A DNA stretch of 64,000 bases from JBJMHZ01 sp045807125 (GCA_045807125.1 JBJMHZ010000013.1:124001-188000), one strand, 5' to 3'. Shown: positions 27,751-37,157, counted from the stretch's first letter. A program made the numbers and translations. The notes: generated from the sequence alone by a model not told the origin.

Positions 27751-29015
27751 CGCACGCCCTCCGGATGGCCGGCCGGCGCCAGGGAAGCAGCGTGGCCGGC
27801 AGCGAGGCAAGCGTCGTGGATGCGCCGTCCGCCACCCATGACCGCGACCAGCGCGAGGAGCCCGCAGCACGCAGGGACGAGGAAGGCGCGACCGGCCCCG
27901 AGCGATCCGGCGACCGCCCCGGCCATGAAGCTGCCGGCGGTCATCCCCAGCGCGAGCGCCGTCGTGTCCCACGACATCGTCTGGGTCAGCATCGACGGCG
28001 GGACGACGCGCTGCATCACCTCCATCGCGCTGACCGTCGCCGGCGCCATCGCGAGGCCGGCCAGCGCGAGCGTGGCGGCGAGGCCCGGCAGGCCACGGGC
28101 GGCGAGCAGCGGGATGCCACCCGCGGCGAACAACGCGACCGAGACGGTCAATCTGCGGGGCAGCGGGGTGCGCTCGGCCAGCGCACCGTAGCTGAGCCCT
28201 GCAAGCATGCTCGTCCCGCCCCAGGCTCCCAGCAGCAAGCCGCTCACCGCGCGGCCATGATGCGCCGTGGCGAAGGCGATCGTGGCCACCGGGATCGCGC
28301 CGAACACGCCTCCGGTGCACAACCGCACCACGTACAGGGAGCGCAGCGCGGGGATGCGCAGCGAGCTCGTCCCGCTGCGGTCCGCGCCCTTGCCGCCGGC
28401 TGGCTCCGGCTCCGTGCTGCGCTGCGCCGCGAGGGCCAGCGTGCCGCCCACCGCGCACACCACCACGGCGGCAAGGCCAGCCATCGGGCCGATCCCGGTG
28501 GCCAGTGCGGTGACCAGGATCGGCCCGGCGATGTCGACGACCTCGATCGTCGCGCTCTCGAAGCCGTAGGCGACGCGGAGCTTGTCGGTCCCCCCGTAGA
28601 TCCTGGTCCACCGGGCCCGGACGAGCGGACCGGCCACCGGCATCGGCGCACCGGCAGCGACGGCGAGCACCACGAGGAGCCACACGGGCGCCCCTGCCGC
28701 GATCGCGCTCATCAGCAGCAGCATCGACGCGCCGAAGGCCGCCGCCATGGGGACGAGCATGCGGTGCTGGCCGTGCCGGTCGATCAGCCGGCCGAGCACC
28801 GGCAGCATGACGCCGGTGGCCAGGGTGAGCGCCGCGACCACGGTGCCGGCGATCGCGTATCCCCGGCCCTGCTGGGTGAGCGCGAGGACCAGCCCCACCA
28901 CCGCCATCGAGCCGGTCAACCGGGAGACGAAGCCGGCGGCCACGAAGCCCTTGGTCCCGGGCCGGTCGAACAGGCCGGCATAGGCAGTCAGCATCCGCAC
29001 GGGCGCGCTGCCCAC
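27747..29015 (-). CDS. MFS transporter
   Basis: A 422-residue membrane protein with about 12 hydrophobic segments, for example VVGLVLALT, VVAALTLATGVMLP, and the cytoplasmic loop LGRLIDRHGQHR resembling the MFS GxxxDRxGRR motif. It begins with ATG 29015 and is first in the minus-strand operon. It probably exports the product of this cluster. No drug class can be read from the sequence. Confidence 0.85.
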   Translation of the reverse strand: MGSAPVRMLTAYAGLFDRPGTKGFVAAGFVSRLTGSMAVVGLVLALTQQGRGYAIAGTVVAALTLATGVMLPVLGRLIDRHGQHRMLVPMAAAFGASMLLLMSAIAAGAPVWLLVVLAVAAGAPMPVAGPLVRARWTRIYGGTDKLRVAYGFESATIEVVDIAGPILVTALATGIGPMAGLAAVVVCAVGGTLALAAQRSTEPEPAGGKGADRSGTSSLRIPALRSLYVVRLCTGGVFGAIPVATIAFATAHHGRAVSGLLLGAWGGTSMLAGLSYGALAERTPLPRRLTVSVALFAAGGIPLLAARGLPGLAATLALAGLAMAPATVSAMEVMQRVVPPSMLTQTMSWDTTALALGMTAGSFMAGAVAGSLGAGRAFLVPACCGLLALVAVMGGGRRIHDACLAAGHAASLAPAGHPEGVR

Positions 29016-29160
29016 GACTCACACCTCCGCGCAGCCGGCTCCGCTGACCGCGGCGGCGTCCAAGGGCACCCCAGTCCCTATGGCAGCCACAGACGAAGCA
29101 TTCCGGGTCGATGCGGACAAGTCAACCTTCGCAGAAAAGCCTCCGCGGGCCGGACGGGCG

Positions 29161-29559
29161 TCATGCCTGCTCGATCACGCGGCGGTGCAGCTCCGTCGTG
29201 AGCCGGTGGATCTCGCGCGTCAACTGGGTGTTGGTCTTGAGCTCTGCCTCCTCCTCGTTGAAGTCGTGATCGGCCTTGGCCTGCTGGAAGGTGGCTGCGC
29301 GGTTCTGCCCGATCAGCACGAAGGTCGACAGGAAGATCGCCTCCAGCGAGACGACGAGCGTCAGCGTCGGCCACGGGCTCCCCTCGGCGAGGAGCATCCA
29401 CGCGGCGAAGATGACGACGTGGACGTACACGAACGTCATGGATCCCGCGAACCTGGTGATGGCGTCGGCGATCCGCAGTTGCACGTCCGCGGCCCGCTTC
29501 TGCCGGAGCCCCGTCACCACGGGATGCTCGAGACGCGGGTGCGCGCGTACCTGGTTCAT
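29161..29559 (-). CDS. DUF1003 family membrane protein
   Basis: A 132-residue protein with the DUF1003 pattern: an N-terminal ADAITRFAGSM, two transmembrane helices (VYVHVVIFAAWMLL and LTLVVSLEAIFLSTFVL), and a C-terminal coiled-coil-like stretch rich in Glu/Lys. A strong ribosome binding site (GGAGGAG) precedes ATG 29559. The function of the family is unknown. It stands alone between the cluster and the divergent glycosylase gene. Confidence 0.88.
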   Translation of the reverse strand: MNQVRAHPRLEHPVVTGLRQKRAADVQLRIADAITRFAGSMTFVYVHVVIFAAWMLLAEGSPWPTLTLVVSLEAIFLSTFVLIGQNRAATFQQAKADHDFNEEEAELKTNTQLTREIHRLTTELHRRVIEQA

Positions 29560-29658
29560 CGCTTCTCCTCCGGCTCACGGTCAAGCTACTCCCGGTACCG
29601 GTCGTGGCCCCCCAGCCGTGCCCATCGCGACACGTGGACCACGGGCGGTGCCGTCCCT

Positions 29659-29664
29659 TAGTCT
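29659..29664 (+). promoter_or_regulatory. -10 element for a leaderless transcript
   Basis: TAGTCT fits TANNNT and ends 7 bases before the GTG at 29672, so transcription would begin at or next to the start codon. The gene has no ribosome binding site, in keeping with leaderless translation. Confidence 0.45.
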
Positions 29665-29671
29665 CCGGCTG

Positions 29672-30766
29672 GTGGCGGTGCATCAGCTCTCCCGGACGGA
29701 TGCGCGCCGGATCGCGGTCAAGGCGCAGCTCCTGGAGGAGCGACGGGCGGACGATCTGCTCGGTCTCGTTCGCCATCTCACGCTGCTGCAGATCGATCCG
29801 ACGGCTGCCGTCGCGCCGAGCGCGGACCTCGTGGCCTGGAGCCGGCTGGGGTCGGCGCACGACCGCCGCGCGCTCGTGGCCGCGCTGGAGGACCGGCGCC
29901 TGATGGAGCTGCGCGCGATGATCCGTCCCGCCGAGGACATCGCCCTGTACCGCGCGGACATGGAGGCGTGGTCCGATGGCGGCCGGCCGGGCTGGCGGGA
30001 GTCGACGCGCCGCTGGGTGGAGGCGAACGACGCCTGCCGCCAGGACATCCTCGACCGGCTCGCCGCCTCGGGTCCGCTGCCCACGCGAGAGCTTCCCGAC
30101 ACGTGCGCGGTGCCGTGGCGATCGTCCGGGTGGACGAACAACCGCAACGTGACGCAGCTGCTCGAGCTCATGGTGCTGCGGGGCGAGGTCGCCGTGGCCG
30201 GCCGCGACGGCAAGGACCGGTTGTGGGACCTGGCCTCGCTGGTCTATCCCGACGTTCCGGTGCTGCCGGCTCCCGAGGCCGCACGGGCCCGCAACGAGCG
30301 GCGGCTGCGCGCGCTGGGCATCGCGAGGGCGCGCGGCCCCGAGTGCCCCGTCGAGCCCATGGATGTCGGCGACGCGGGCGAGCCGGCGGTCGTCGAGGGC
30401 GTACGGGGCCAGTGGCGCGTCGACCCGTCGTACCTCGGCCAGCCCTTCGACGGCCGGGCCGCGCTGCTCTCGCCCTTCGACCGGCTGATCCACGACCGCA
30501 AGCGCATGGTCGAGCTGTTCGAGTTCGACTACCAGCTGGAGATCTACAAGCCGGCGAGCAAGCGGCGCTGGGGGTACTTCGCCATGCCGGTCCTGCACGC
30601 CGACCGGCTGGTCGGCAAGCTCGACGCCACCGCCGACCGCGAGGCCGGGGTCCTGCGGGTGCACGCGCTGCACGAGGACGTCGAGCTCACGGCCACGGCG
30701 AGGGCGGCGATCCGGCGCGAGATGGACGACCTGGCTCGCTGGCTCGAGCTGGAGCTCGCGGTCTGA
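29672..30766 (+). CDS. AlkZ/YcaQ-like DNA glycosylase family protein
   Basis: A 364-residue protein of the winged-helix YcaQ/AlkZ family, which unhooks DNA interstrand crosslinks or alkylated bases. Family segments: LLGLVRHLTLLQIDP near residue 30, VAWSRLGS, LLSPFDRLIHDRKR, YQLEIYKPASKRRWGYFAMP and VGKLDATADRE. The start at GTG 29672 (or 29678) suits the leaderless promoter just upstream. The next gene begins immediately after the stop. AlkZ itself is a self-resistance enzyme for azinomycin, but this one is not in an obvious biosynthetic operon. Confidence 0.83.
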   Translation: MAVHQLSRTDARRIAVKAQLLEERRADDLLGLVRHLTLLQIDPTAAVAPSADLVAWSRLGSAHDRRALVAALEDRRLMELRAMIRPAEDIALYRADMEAWSDGGRPGWRESTRRWVEANDACRQDILDRLAASGPLPTRELPDTCAVPWRSSGWTNNRNVTQLLELMVLRGEVAVAGRDGKDRLWDLASLVYPDVPVLPAPEAARARNERRLRALGIARARGPECPVEPMDVGDAGEPAVVEGVRGQWRVDPSYLGQPFDGRAALLSPFDRLIHDRKRMVELFEFDYQLEIYKPASKRRWGYFAMPVLHADRLVGKLDATADREAGVLRVHALHEDVELTATARAAIRREMDDLARWLELELAV

Positions 30767-32911
30767 ATGAGTGGTTGGTCCTTCGCGGGAGAGCCTGCCG
30801 CCGTCGGCAGCGCGAGCGTCACGCTCGTCGGGGGGTCCTCCTTCTGCGTCTGCGAGCAGAGCGGTGACGTGCGCAGCGGGTCTCCCCAGGGGGTGTTCTA
30901 CCGGGACACCCGGATCGTCAGCGCGTGGCGGGTCTCGATCGACGGCGAGGCGATCGAGTCGCTCGCCGTCCTGAGCGACGAGCCGTGGCGGGCGACGTTC
31001 CTCGGCCGCGCGGCACCGCGTCCCGGCCGGACGGGCAGCACGCTGCTGCTGCGTCGCGACCGCTACGTCGGGCGCGGCATGCGCGAGGACATCGCGCTCG
31101 ACAACCTCGGCGGGGAGCCGGCCGCGGTCCGCGTGTCCGTGCGCTGCGACGCCGACTTCGCCGACCTGTTCGAGGTCAAGGAGAGCCGGGTGCCCGACCG
31201 GCCGCCTCCGCGGGCGTCACTGCTCCACGACGGCATCGAGCTGGTGCGCGACTACCGTGCGGCGGGCGAGCGGTGCGGCGTGGTCGTCAGCTCGGAGGGC
31301 GCGACGGTCACCCGCGACGGGCTGCACTTCGACGCCGTCGTGCCGTCGCGGGGCCGCTGGACCTGCTGCGTGCAGGTCGTGCCCGTCCTCGGCGACCGGG
31401 CCCTGCCGCCGTGCTTCCCCACCGACCAGCCGGTGTCGGAGACCGCCCCCGCGCGACGGGCGCGCGCCTGGCGCGAGTCGGTGCCGGTGGTGCAGACGGA
31501 GGACGCGGCGCTGGCGCGCACGCTGGCGCGCACCCGGGTCGACCTGGGCGCCCTGCGCATCCACGACGGGGAGCGCCCCGACGTGGCGGTCGTCGCCGCC
31601 GGCGCGCCGTGGTTCATGACGCTGTTCGGCCGCGACTCGCTGCTCACCTCGTACATGGCCCTGTCGATCGACCAGGGCCTCGCCCTCGGGACCCTGCAGG
31701 CGCTGGCCCGGCTGCAGGGCAAGGAGGACGACCCGGCGTCGGAGGAGCAGCCGGGCCGCATCCTGCACGAGGTGCGCTTCGGCGCCGACCCCTCGCTCGC
31801 GCTCGGCGGGCGGTCGGTCTACTACGGCACGGTCGACGCCACCCCGCTCTTCGTGATCCTCCTCGGCGAGCTGCGCCGGTGGGGCATGGCCGAGGAGCAC
31901 GTCGACCAGCTGATGCCGCACGCCGAGCGGGCCCTGGAGTGGATCGTCGACCGCGGCGACCGCGACGGCGACCTGTTCGTCGAGCACCAGCGCGCGACCG
32001 GCCATGGCCTTGTCAACCAGGGCTGGAAGGACTCGTTGGACGGCGTCACCTTCGCCGACGCCACGGTGGCCAGGGGCCCGATCGCGCTCTGCGAGGTGCA
32101 GGGCTACGCCTACGCCGCCTACCTCGCCCGCGCCGACTTCGCCCGCGAGGCCGGCGACGAGCCGGCGCGACGGTCGTGGGCCGACCGGGCCGCCGAGCTC
32201 AAGCGCGCCTTCAACGAGACGTTCTGGCTGCCCGACAAGGGCTGGTACGCGCTCGCGCTCGACGGCAGGAAGCGGCCGGTCGACGCGCTGGCCTCCAACA
32301 TGGGCCATTGCCTGTGGACCGGCATCGTCGACGAGGACAGGGCGCCGGCGGTCGTCGAGCGGCTGCTCTCGCCGGAGCTGTTCTCCGGCTGGGGGATCCG
32401 CACCCTGGCCACCACCATGGGCGCGTACAACCCGCTGAGCTACCACAACGGCTCGGTGTGGCCGCACGACAACGCCCTGATCGCGGCTGGCCTCATGCGC
32501 TACGGCTTCGTCGAGGAGGCCCAGCGGGTCGCGGTCGCGATCCTCGATGCTGCCGACGCGTTCGGCGGCCGGCTGCCGGAGCTGTTCTGCGGCTTCGACC
32601 GCTCGGCGTACGGCCGGCCGGTCCCCTGCCCCACCTCGTGCTCGCCACAGGCCTGGGCCTCCGCGACGCCGGTGCAACTGCTGCGCACGCTGCTGCGCTT
32701 CGACCCCTTGGTGCCGCAGGGCCGTGCCTGGCTCGCCCCGGCGCTGCCGGACCGCTTCGCGGACCTCACGATCCGCCACGTGCCGATCGCCGGCTCGCGC
32801 GTCTCGCTGACCGTGAAGGGCGGCCAGATCACCGCTCTGGACGGCGTGCCTGCGGGCCTCGAAGTGCTCACCGAGCCCCGTCCCCCGGCCGGCGACGGGC
32901 TGTTGGGCTGA
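30767..32911 (+). CDS. Amylo-alpha-1,6-glucosidase (glycogen debranching type)
   Basis: A 714-residue protein with an N-terminal GDE_N-like beta domain (VFYRDTRIVSAWRV) and a C-terminal (alpha/alpha)6 catalytic domain: AGAPWFMTLFGRDSLLTSYM, NQGWKDSLDGVTFADATVA, SYHNGSVWPHDNALIA. It hydrolyses alpha-1,6 branches or related glucosides. ATG follows the previous stop without a gap, so the genes are co-transcribed. An internal debranching function is usual for this family; no export signal is present. Confidence 0.9.
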   Translation: MSGWSFAGEPAAVGSASVTLVGGSSFCVCEQSGDVRSGSPQGVFYRDTRIVSAWRVSIDGEAIESLAVLSDEPWRATFLGRAAPRPGRTGSTLLLRRDRYVGRGMREDIALDNLGGEPAAVRVSVRCDADFADLFEVKESRVPDRPPPRASLLHDGIELVRDYRAAGERCGVVVSSEGATVTRDGLHFDAVVPSRGRWTCCVQVVPVLGDRALPPCFPTDQPVSETAPARRARAWRESVPVVQTEDAALARTLARTRVDLGALRIHDGERPDVAVVAAGAPWFMTLFGRDSLLTSYMALSIDQGLALGTLQALARLQGKEDDPASEEQPGRILHEVRFGADPSLALGGRSVYYGTVDATPLFVILLGELRRWGMAEEHVDQLMPHAERALEWIVDRGDRDGDLFVEHQRATGHGLVNQGWKDSLDGVTFADATVARGPIALCEVQGYAYAAYLARADFAREAGDEPARRSWADRAAELKRAFNETFWLPDKGWYALALDGRKRPVDALASNMGHCLWTGIVDEDRAPAVVERLLSPELFSGWGIRTLATTMGAYNPLSYHNGSVWPHDNALIAAGLMRYGFVEEAQRVAVAILDAADAFGGRLPELFCGFDRSAYGRPVPCPTSCSPQAWASATPVQLLRTLLRFDPLVPQGRAWLAPALPDRFADLTIRHVPIAGSRVSLTVKGGQITALDGVPAGLEVLTEPRPPAGDGLLG

Positions 32912-32991
32912 GGCTCTCGACGGGCGATGCGGATGGTGCGATGGTCGGCTCGTCCACCGGCAGCCGAGAGCGCCGGGAGAGGAGCGACCCG

Positions 32992-33219
32992 ATGAGCGAC
33001 GAGAGCATCCTGGCGTCGATCGCCTCGCTGGTCGAGCGGGAGCACCACCTGCGCGGTGGCGGCGAGGCCGTCGACGAGAGCGAGCTCGCCCAGGTGGAGA
33101 CGACGCTGGACCAGTGCTGGGACCTGCTGCGCCGGCGACGGGCTCGGCGCGAGCTCGGCGAGAGCGCGGACGGCGCGGCGGTGCGGGACGAGCGCACGGT
33201 CGAGGGCTACCAGCAATGA
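32992..33219 (+). CDS. DUF2630 family protein
   Basis: A 75-residue protein starting MSDESILASIASLVEREHHL with LDQCWDLLRRRRARRE and RDERTVEGYQQ, the full DUF2630 pattern. GAGAGGAG precedes ATG 32992. Its stop overlaps the acetyltransferase start as ATGA. Function unknown; common in actinobacteria. Confidence 0.9.
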   Translation: MSDESILASIASLVEREHHLRGGGEAVDESELAQVETTLDQCWDLLRRRRARRELGESADGAAVRDERTVEGYQQ

Positions 33220-33530
33220 CGGCGGCGGACGAGCCGCAGCTGACCGAGGACCGCAGCGGTGGCCGCTTCGTCGCGCGCATCGGCGGCCGCGAGGCCGGCG
33301 CCGCGCACTACCGGCGCTCGGGCGAGCGGATCGTCCTCACCCACACCGAGGTCGACGAGGCGTACGAGGGCCGCGGCATCGGCGGCGCGCTCGCTCGCTA
33401 CGCCCTCGACACCGCGCGGGCGGAGGCGAAGCGGGTGGTGCCGCTGTGCCCGTTCATCGCCGCCTACATCGCCCAGCACGGCGAGTACGCCGACCTCGTC
33501 GACCGGCCGGATCGACCGGTCGCGCAGTGA
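33216..33530 (+). CDS. GNAT family N-acetyltransferase (short, Gcn5-like)
   Basis: A 104-residue protein of the compact Gcn5-related acetyltransferase class. The acetyl-CoA loop is YEGRGIGGALARYAL, preceded by LTHTEVDE and followed by VVPLCPFIAAYI. It is translationally coupled to DUF2630. Its small size fits the YidJ/YjdJ-like group. Substrate unknown. Confidence 0.88.
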   Translation: MTAADEPQLTEDRSGGRFVARIGGREAGAAHYRRSGERIVLTHTEVDEAYEGRGIGGALARYALDTARAEAKRVVPLCPFIAAYIAQHGEYADLVDRPDRPVAQ

Positions 33531-33723
33531 CCGCCTGCGCGGCGAAGCCGACTGTCCAGGCAGGCGTCCGGCACCGTCCGCTCGAGGACCGGCGCGTCCA
33601 GGGGCGACGGCGAGCGGAACGGATCGATGTCGGCGTTGAGGTCGTCCGACATCGTTCCCGCCGGCAATGGGCGGGCGGGGCGGTTGGCATGCCCTGGCGA
33701 TCAGCCCGGCCGGGAGGGCCGCA

Positions 33724-34899
33724 TCAGCCCAGCGCGGTCGGCTCCTCGCTGCCGGTCGTCTCGTCGAGCTCGCAGCGGATGCCGTGCTGCGCAAGAGCGG
33801 CCAGCCAGCGCTCGGCGACCTGGGGGTCGGCGGTGGCCCGGTGCAGCCCCGGTGGCGTGCGCCCGGAGAGGACGTCGAGCACGGCGACGGCGAGCGGCAG
33901 CGAGACGCAGCGCGCCATGGCGCTCTCCTCGTCGTCACCGGTCATGTCCAGCAGGTAGCGGCCGGACCACGTCCCTGCGCCGGCGCTGCGCAGCGTCAGG
34001 CTCACCTCCAGCACCACCCGGTCGTGGTCGTCTCCGGTCATCGGGTACCTGGCGGCGAGGTCGGCGGCCAGCTCGGTCAGCCGCTCGCGGTCGGCGGTCA
34101 CCAGCTCGGCGAAGACCGGGCGCCACGCGTCGTACCACCCGTCGAGCCGGAGCGTGCCTCGCGCGAACTCGAGGATGTCCCAGCGGTCGGGAAGGCCGTA
34201 CTGCCCGATGAACGGGACGCTGTCGCGGTTGGGGTACGCCTCGAAGTCCTCGCCGCCGATCCGCCGGTGGGCCGTGACCTCCCACGGCCGCTCGACGACG
34301 CGCTCCTTGCCGTCCTCGATGAAGCGCGCGGGATTGAGCAGCGCGGTGAGCACGCCGAGCGGCGCCCAGCTGAAGCGGTAGCGGAACTCGTTCGCGACGG
34401 CAGGCACCCCGCCGCAGTACGAGGTGAGGGCTGCGGTGGCCGTCCCTGGCATCGCTGCGGTGCCGCGCGACACCAGCACGTGCGCGAGCAGGTGGTCGAG
34501 GCCGGGGTCGAGGCCTGCCTCGGTCAGCACGACGAGGCCCGCTTCGGCGGCCGCCGCTGCCTCCTGCTCGATCTCGGGGGAGACGTAGCTGGAGCAGGCG
34601 AAGTGCGCGCCGGCGGCGATGCAGGTGCGGACGAGGCGCGCATGCTCGGTCGCGGGGAGCATCGAGACGACGACGTCGCCGGGCCGCAGCTCGCCCGCCA
34701 GGTCGTCGGCATCCAGGCCGCGCACCTCGCAGCGGCCGGTCAGCCCGAGCTGGGCGAGATGCTGCTCGGCCCGCTCGGCACGGCGCCCCCACAGGACGAC
34801 CCGCTGCGCGTCGCCGGCCAGCAGCCCGAGCCCGCTGCCGGTGGATAGCCCGGTGCCGACCCAGTGGACGGTGCCGGTGGCGGGGACGGGGTCAGGCAC
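33724..34899 (-). CDS. Saccharopine dehydrogenase-like protein (C-terminal/glutamate-forming type)
   Basis: About 391 residues from GTG 34899 (a start at 34923 adds 8). An N-terminal Rossmann segment (VHWVGTGLSTGSGLGLL, VVLWGRR) is followed by saccharopine-dehydrogenase signatures: VVSMLPATEHARLVRTCI, HFACSSYVSPEIE, LTEAGLDPGLDHLLA, and SYCGGVPA. It resembles the enzyme oxidising saccharopine to glutamate and aminoadipate semialdehyde. It overlaps the upstream gene, whose product resembles the lysine-forming enzyme. Confidence 0.83.
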   Translation of the reverse strand: MPDPVPATGTVHWVGTGLSTGSGLGLLAGDAQRVVLWGRRAERAEQHLAQLGLTGRCEVRGLDADDLAGELRPGDVVVSMLPATEHARLVRTCIAAGAHFACSSYVSPEIEQEAAAAAEAGLVVLTEAGLDPGLDHLLAHVLVSRGTAAMPGTATAALTSYCGGVPAVANEFRYRFSWAPLGVLTALLNPARFIEDGKERVVERPWEVTAHRRIGGEDFEAYPNRDSVPFIGQYGLPDRWDILEFARGTLRLDGWYDAWRPVFAELVTADRERLTELAADLAARYPMTGDDHDRVVLEVSLTLRSAGAGTWSGRYLLDMTGDDEESAMARCVSLPLAVAVLDVLSGRTPPGLHRATADPQVAERWLAALAQHGIRCELDETTGSEEPTALG

Positions 34900-35989
34900 G
34901 GTCGGCCTCCTCGGGCGCGGCACCGAGCAGGCCGGCGCGCGCTTCCAGGAACCGCTCGCGGCAGCGCCGCCACGCCTCGCCGGGACCGTCGAGATCGAGC
35001 AGCAGCGGGAGCAGGTCGGCGGAGAAGGCCGCGCTGGCCTCTGCCGGCACGAGCGAGGGCAGGTTGTCGATCGCGATGAGGTCGACCGGGCGCGGCTCGC
35101 CGGCGACGCGCAGGACGGGGTGCTCCCAGCTCGTCGGCTCGTCGTAGATCGGCAGCAGGTTGCAGGCGGAGTTGACGTCGCAGCTGACGTCGGCGATGAC
35201 GGCCAGCCGTCGGTCGGGCCGATCGAGGTCGGCCCTGGTGACGAACGGCCGGCCCGGCTCGTCGCTGAAGGCCGCGTTGACGAGCACGTCGTGGCCGAGC
35301 AGCCCGGCCGTCAGGTGGTCGGAGTCGAGCTGGGCCGTCTCGGCGATGTCCCACGCCGTCGTGGGCGTTCCTGCGACGGCCAGCGCGGCGAGCGCGCCAC
35401 GGCCCGCCCGACCGAGGGCGCCGACGACGAGCGCCCGGTCGCCCGACGGGTCCGCCTGCGCCGCCGCGCGCAGAGCGTGCTCCAGCTCGGCCGCCGTCGT
35501 CGGCCGCAGCGGGGCGGCGAGCGCGCCCGCCCGGTGCAGCACCGCGAGCGCGGCACCGACGTACCCCGCCCAGTACCCGAAGGAGGTGAGCCGGCGGCCC
35601 CGCTCGTCCACGAGGTACTCGAGGTCGAGCAGCGTCCCGCCGCCGGCCGCGAACCGCTCCAGCAGCTCGCGGGCGCCGTGCTGGCCCTTGTAGGCGTGCC
35701 CGAACAGGACGTGGCGATGGCGCAGGGCGCCCGGCTCCGGCGGCAGCTCCTTCAGGCCGAGGACGTAGGCGTCGCCGGGAGCGTCGACCCAGCTGCCGCC
35801 CGGCGCGACGGCGCAGCCCTCCGTCGCGTACGCCGCGACCGGGAAGACCCGCTGCGGCGCCTCCTCCACGGTCACCAGGAACCCGGCCCGCACCAGCTCG
35901 CCGGCGGCCTCGGGCGTGATCGGGGCGCGCCGCTCGGTCGGCCGCGCCTCCTTCCGGAGCCACACGTGGGGCATGTCGCGCACCTGCAT
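34892..35989 (-). CDS. Saccharopine dehydrogenase-like protein (lysine-forming type)
   Basis: A 365-residue protein with an excellent ribosome binding site (GAGGAGG) before ATG 35989. The N-terminus VWLRKEARPTERRAPITPE is the alanine-dehydrogenase/LYS1-like domain, then VLGLKELP, FGHAYKGQ, LLDLEYLVDERGRRLTSFG, and VIADVSCDVNSACNLLPIYD. It is the first gene of a two-gene operon; together the pair would interconvert lysine and aminoadipate semialdehyde. Confidence 0.84.
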   Translation of the reverse strand: MQVRDMPHVWLRKEARPTERRAPITPEAAGELVRAGFLVTVEEAPQRVFPVAAYATEGCAVAPGGSWVDAPGDAYVLGLKELPPEPGALRHRHVLFGHAYKGQHGARELLERFAAGGGTLLDLEYLVDERGRRLTSFGYWAGYVGAALAVLHRAGALAAPLRPTTAAELEHALRAAAQADPSGDRALVVGALGRAGRGALAALAVAGTPTTAWDIAETAQLDSDHLTAGLLGHDVLVNAAFSDEPGRPFVTRADLDRPDRRLAVIADVSCDVNSACNLLPIYDEPTSWEHPVLRVAGEPRPVDLIAIDNLPSLVPAEASAAFSADLLPLLLDLDGPGEAWRRCRERFLEARAGLLGAAPEEADRA

Positions 35990-36107
35990 CGCCCCTCCTC
36001 GGCTGCCTCTTGGCCGCCCCTTGGCCGGGCTGCCCCTCCGGTGCATCGCAGTCTGCCGTGGGCCCCTGGTGCCGTGCGCGTGGGGTGGTGGTCCGGTCCG
36101 CCGGCGG

Positions 36108-37157
36108 TCAGCCGGGGTCGTCGTGGGCGGCGATCCCCTGCGCGGCGAGGGCCACGCCGGGCGGCGCCTCGTGCTCCGGCACGTACGGCTCCTCGCGCAC
36201 CGGCAGGTCGCCGGCACCGAGCCGGACGACGATCGCGACGTCGGCGAGGATCAGCAGCAGCCCGATGAGCTGGGTGATCGACGGCCATGCGAGAACGACG
36301 AGATAGACGTACGCGAACCCGCTCAGCGTCTCGACGTTGATCATCATGCCGGCGGCCGTCGACGACATGCGGGCGGACGCGACGTTCCACAGGATCGCCG
36401 CCACCCACGAGACGAGCACGCCGAGCACCGCGCAGCCCAGCACCAGGATCGCGACGCTGCTGCGGTGACCGCTGCCGGGAACGGTGCCCAGCTGATGGGT
36501 GGCGGCCGCCAGCGGGAGCGCCAGCAGCGTCACCACTCCGGTGGCGAGGCCGGTCACCGTCGCCCAGTCGCGGTTGGAGACATCGGGGTGCCGGTTGAGG
36601 AACGTCGCGTTGGCCACGCCGAACCACGTCCACAGCACGACCGCGCCGAAGGCGGCGGCGATGCCGAGCACGCGCATCGTCAGCGAGGACGGCACCGCGG
36701 TCGCATCGCCCGACAGCTCGCCCGCGTTGATGACGACCATGCCGACGATGACCAGCGCGATGGGGAGGGCGAGCGTCCGCCACCGGTACGCGGGAACCAG
36801 GAGGTTGCCGGCGACCGCCATCGTGACCGGGATGGTCCCGATGATGACGTCAGTGACCGGCGCGCCCGCCAGCTGGATGCCGAGCACCAGCAGCAGGTAG
36901 TAGGCGACGTTGCCGGCCACCGCGAACGCCAGTGCCGGGCGCCAGTGGCGCACCGCGATGCGCCGCAGCTCGCGCCTCCCGAGCAGGACGAGCGCCAGCG
37001 ACACCAGGCCGTAGGCCAGGTAGCGACCCGCCGTCACCGTGACCGCGTTCCAGCCGTGCAGCAGCAGGGGAACCGGGAACGACAAGCCCCACACCAGTCC
37101 CGCGAGCGTACCTGCGCCGTAACCGCTGACGACGAGCTCCCGCGTCCGCGTTCGCAT
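36108..37157 (-). CDS. EamA/DMT family transporter
   Basis: A 349-residue integral membrane protein with about ten hydrophobic helices in two repeats (LAGLVWGLSFPVPLLLHGW; VTDVIIGTIPVTMAVAGN; AAAFGAVVLWTWFGVANA). GAAGGGAG precedes ATG 37157. It is divergent from a truncated MarR gene, which would once have regulated it. Substrate unknown. Confidence 0.85.
   Translation of the reverse strand: MRTRTRELVVSGYGAGTLAGLVWGLSFPVPLLLHGWNAVTVTAGRYLAYGLVSLALVLLGRRELRRIAVRHWRPALAFAVAGNVAYYLLLVLGIQLAGAPVTDVIIGTIPVTMAVAGNLLVPAYRWRTLALPIALVIVGMVVINAGELSGDATAVPSSLTMRVLGIAAAFGAVVLWTWFGVANATFLNRHPDVSNRDWATVTGLATGVVTLLALPLAAATHQLGTVPGSGHRSSVAILVLGCAVLGVLVSWVAAILWNVASARMSSTAAGMMINVETLSGFAYVYLVVLAWPSITQLIGLLLILADVAIVVRLGAGDLPVREEPYVPEHEAPPGVALAAQGIAAHDDPG

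Noticed and set aside
22251..28191. Very long open frames on the plus strand opposite the ligase and LanB-like genes
   Set aside because: They are shadows of high-GC coding sequence: His/Arg/Pro/Gly-rich translations, no family motifs, no ribosome binding sites, while the minus-strand frames carry clear domains.
33464..33667. Small minus-strand frame starting near 33652 (MSDDLNADIDPF...)
   Set aside because: It overlaps the end of the acetyltransferase gene, turns into low-complexity sequence and has only a weak ribosome binding site.
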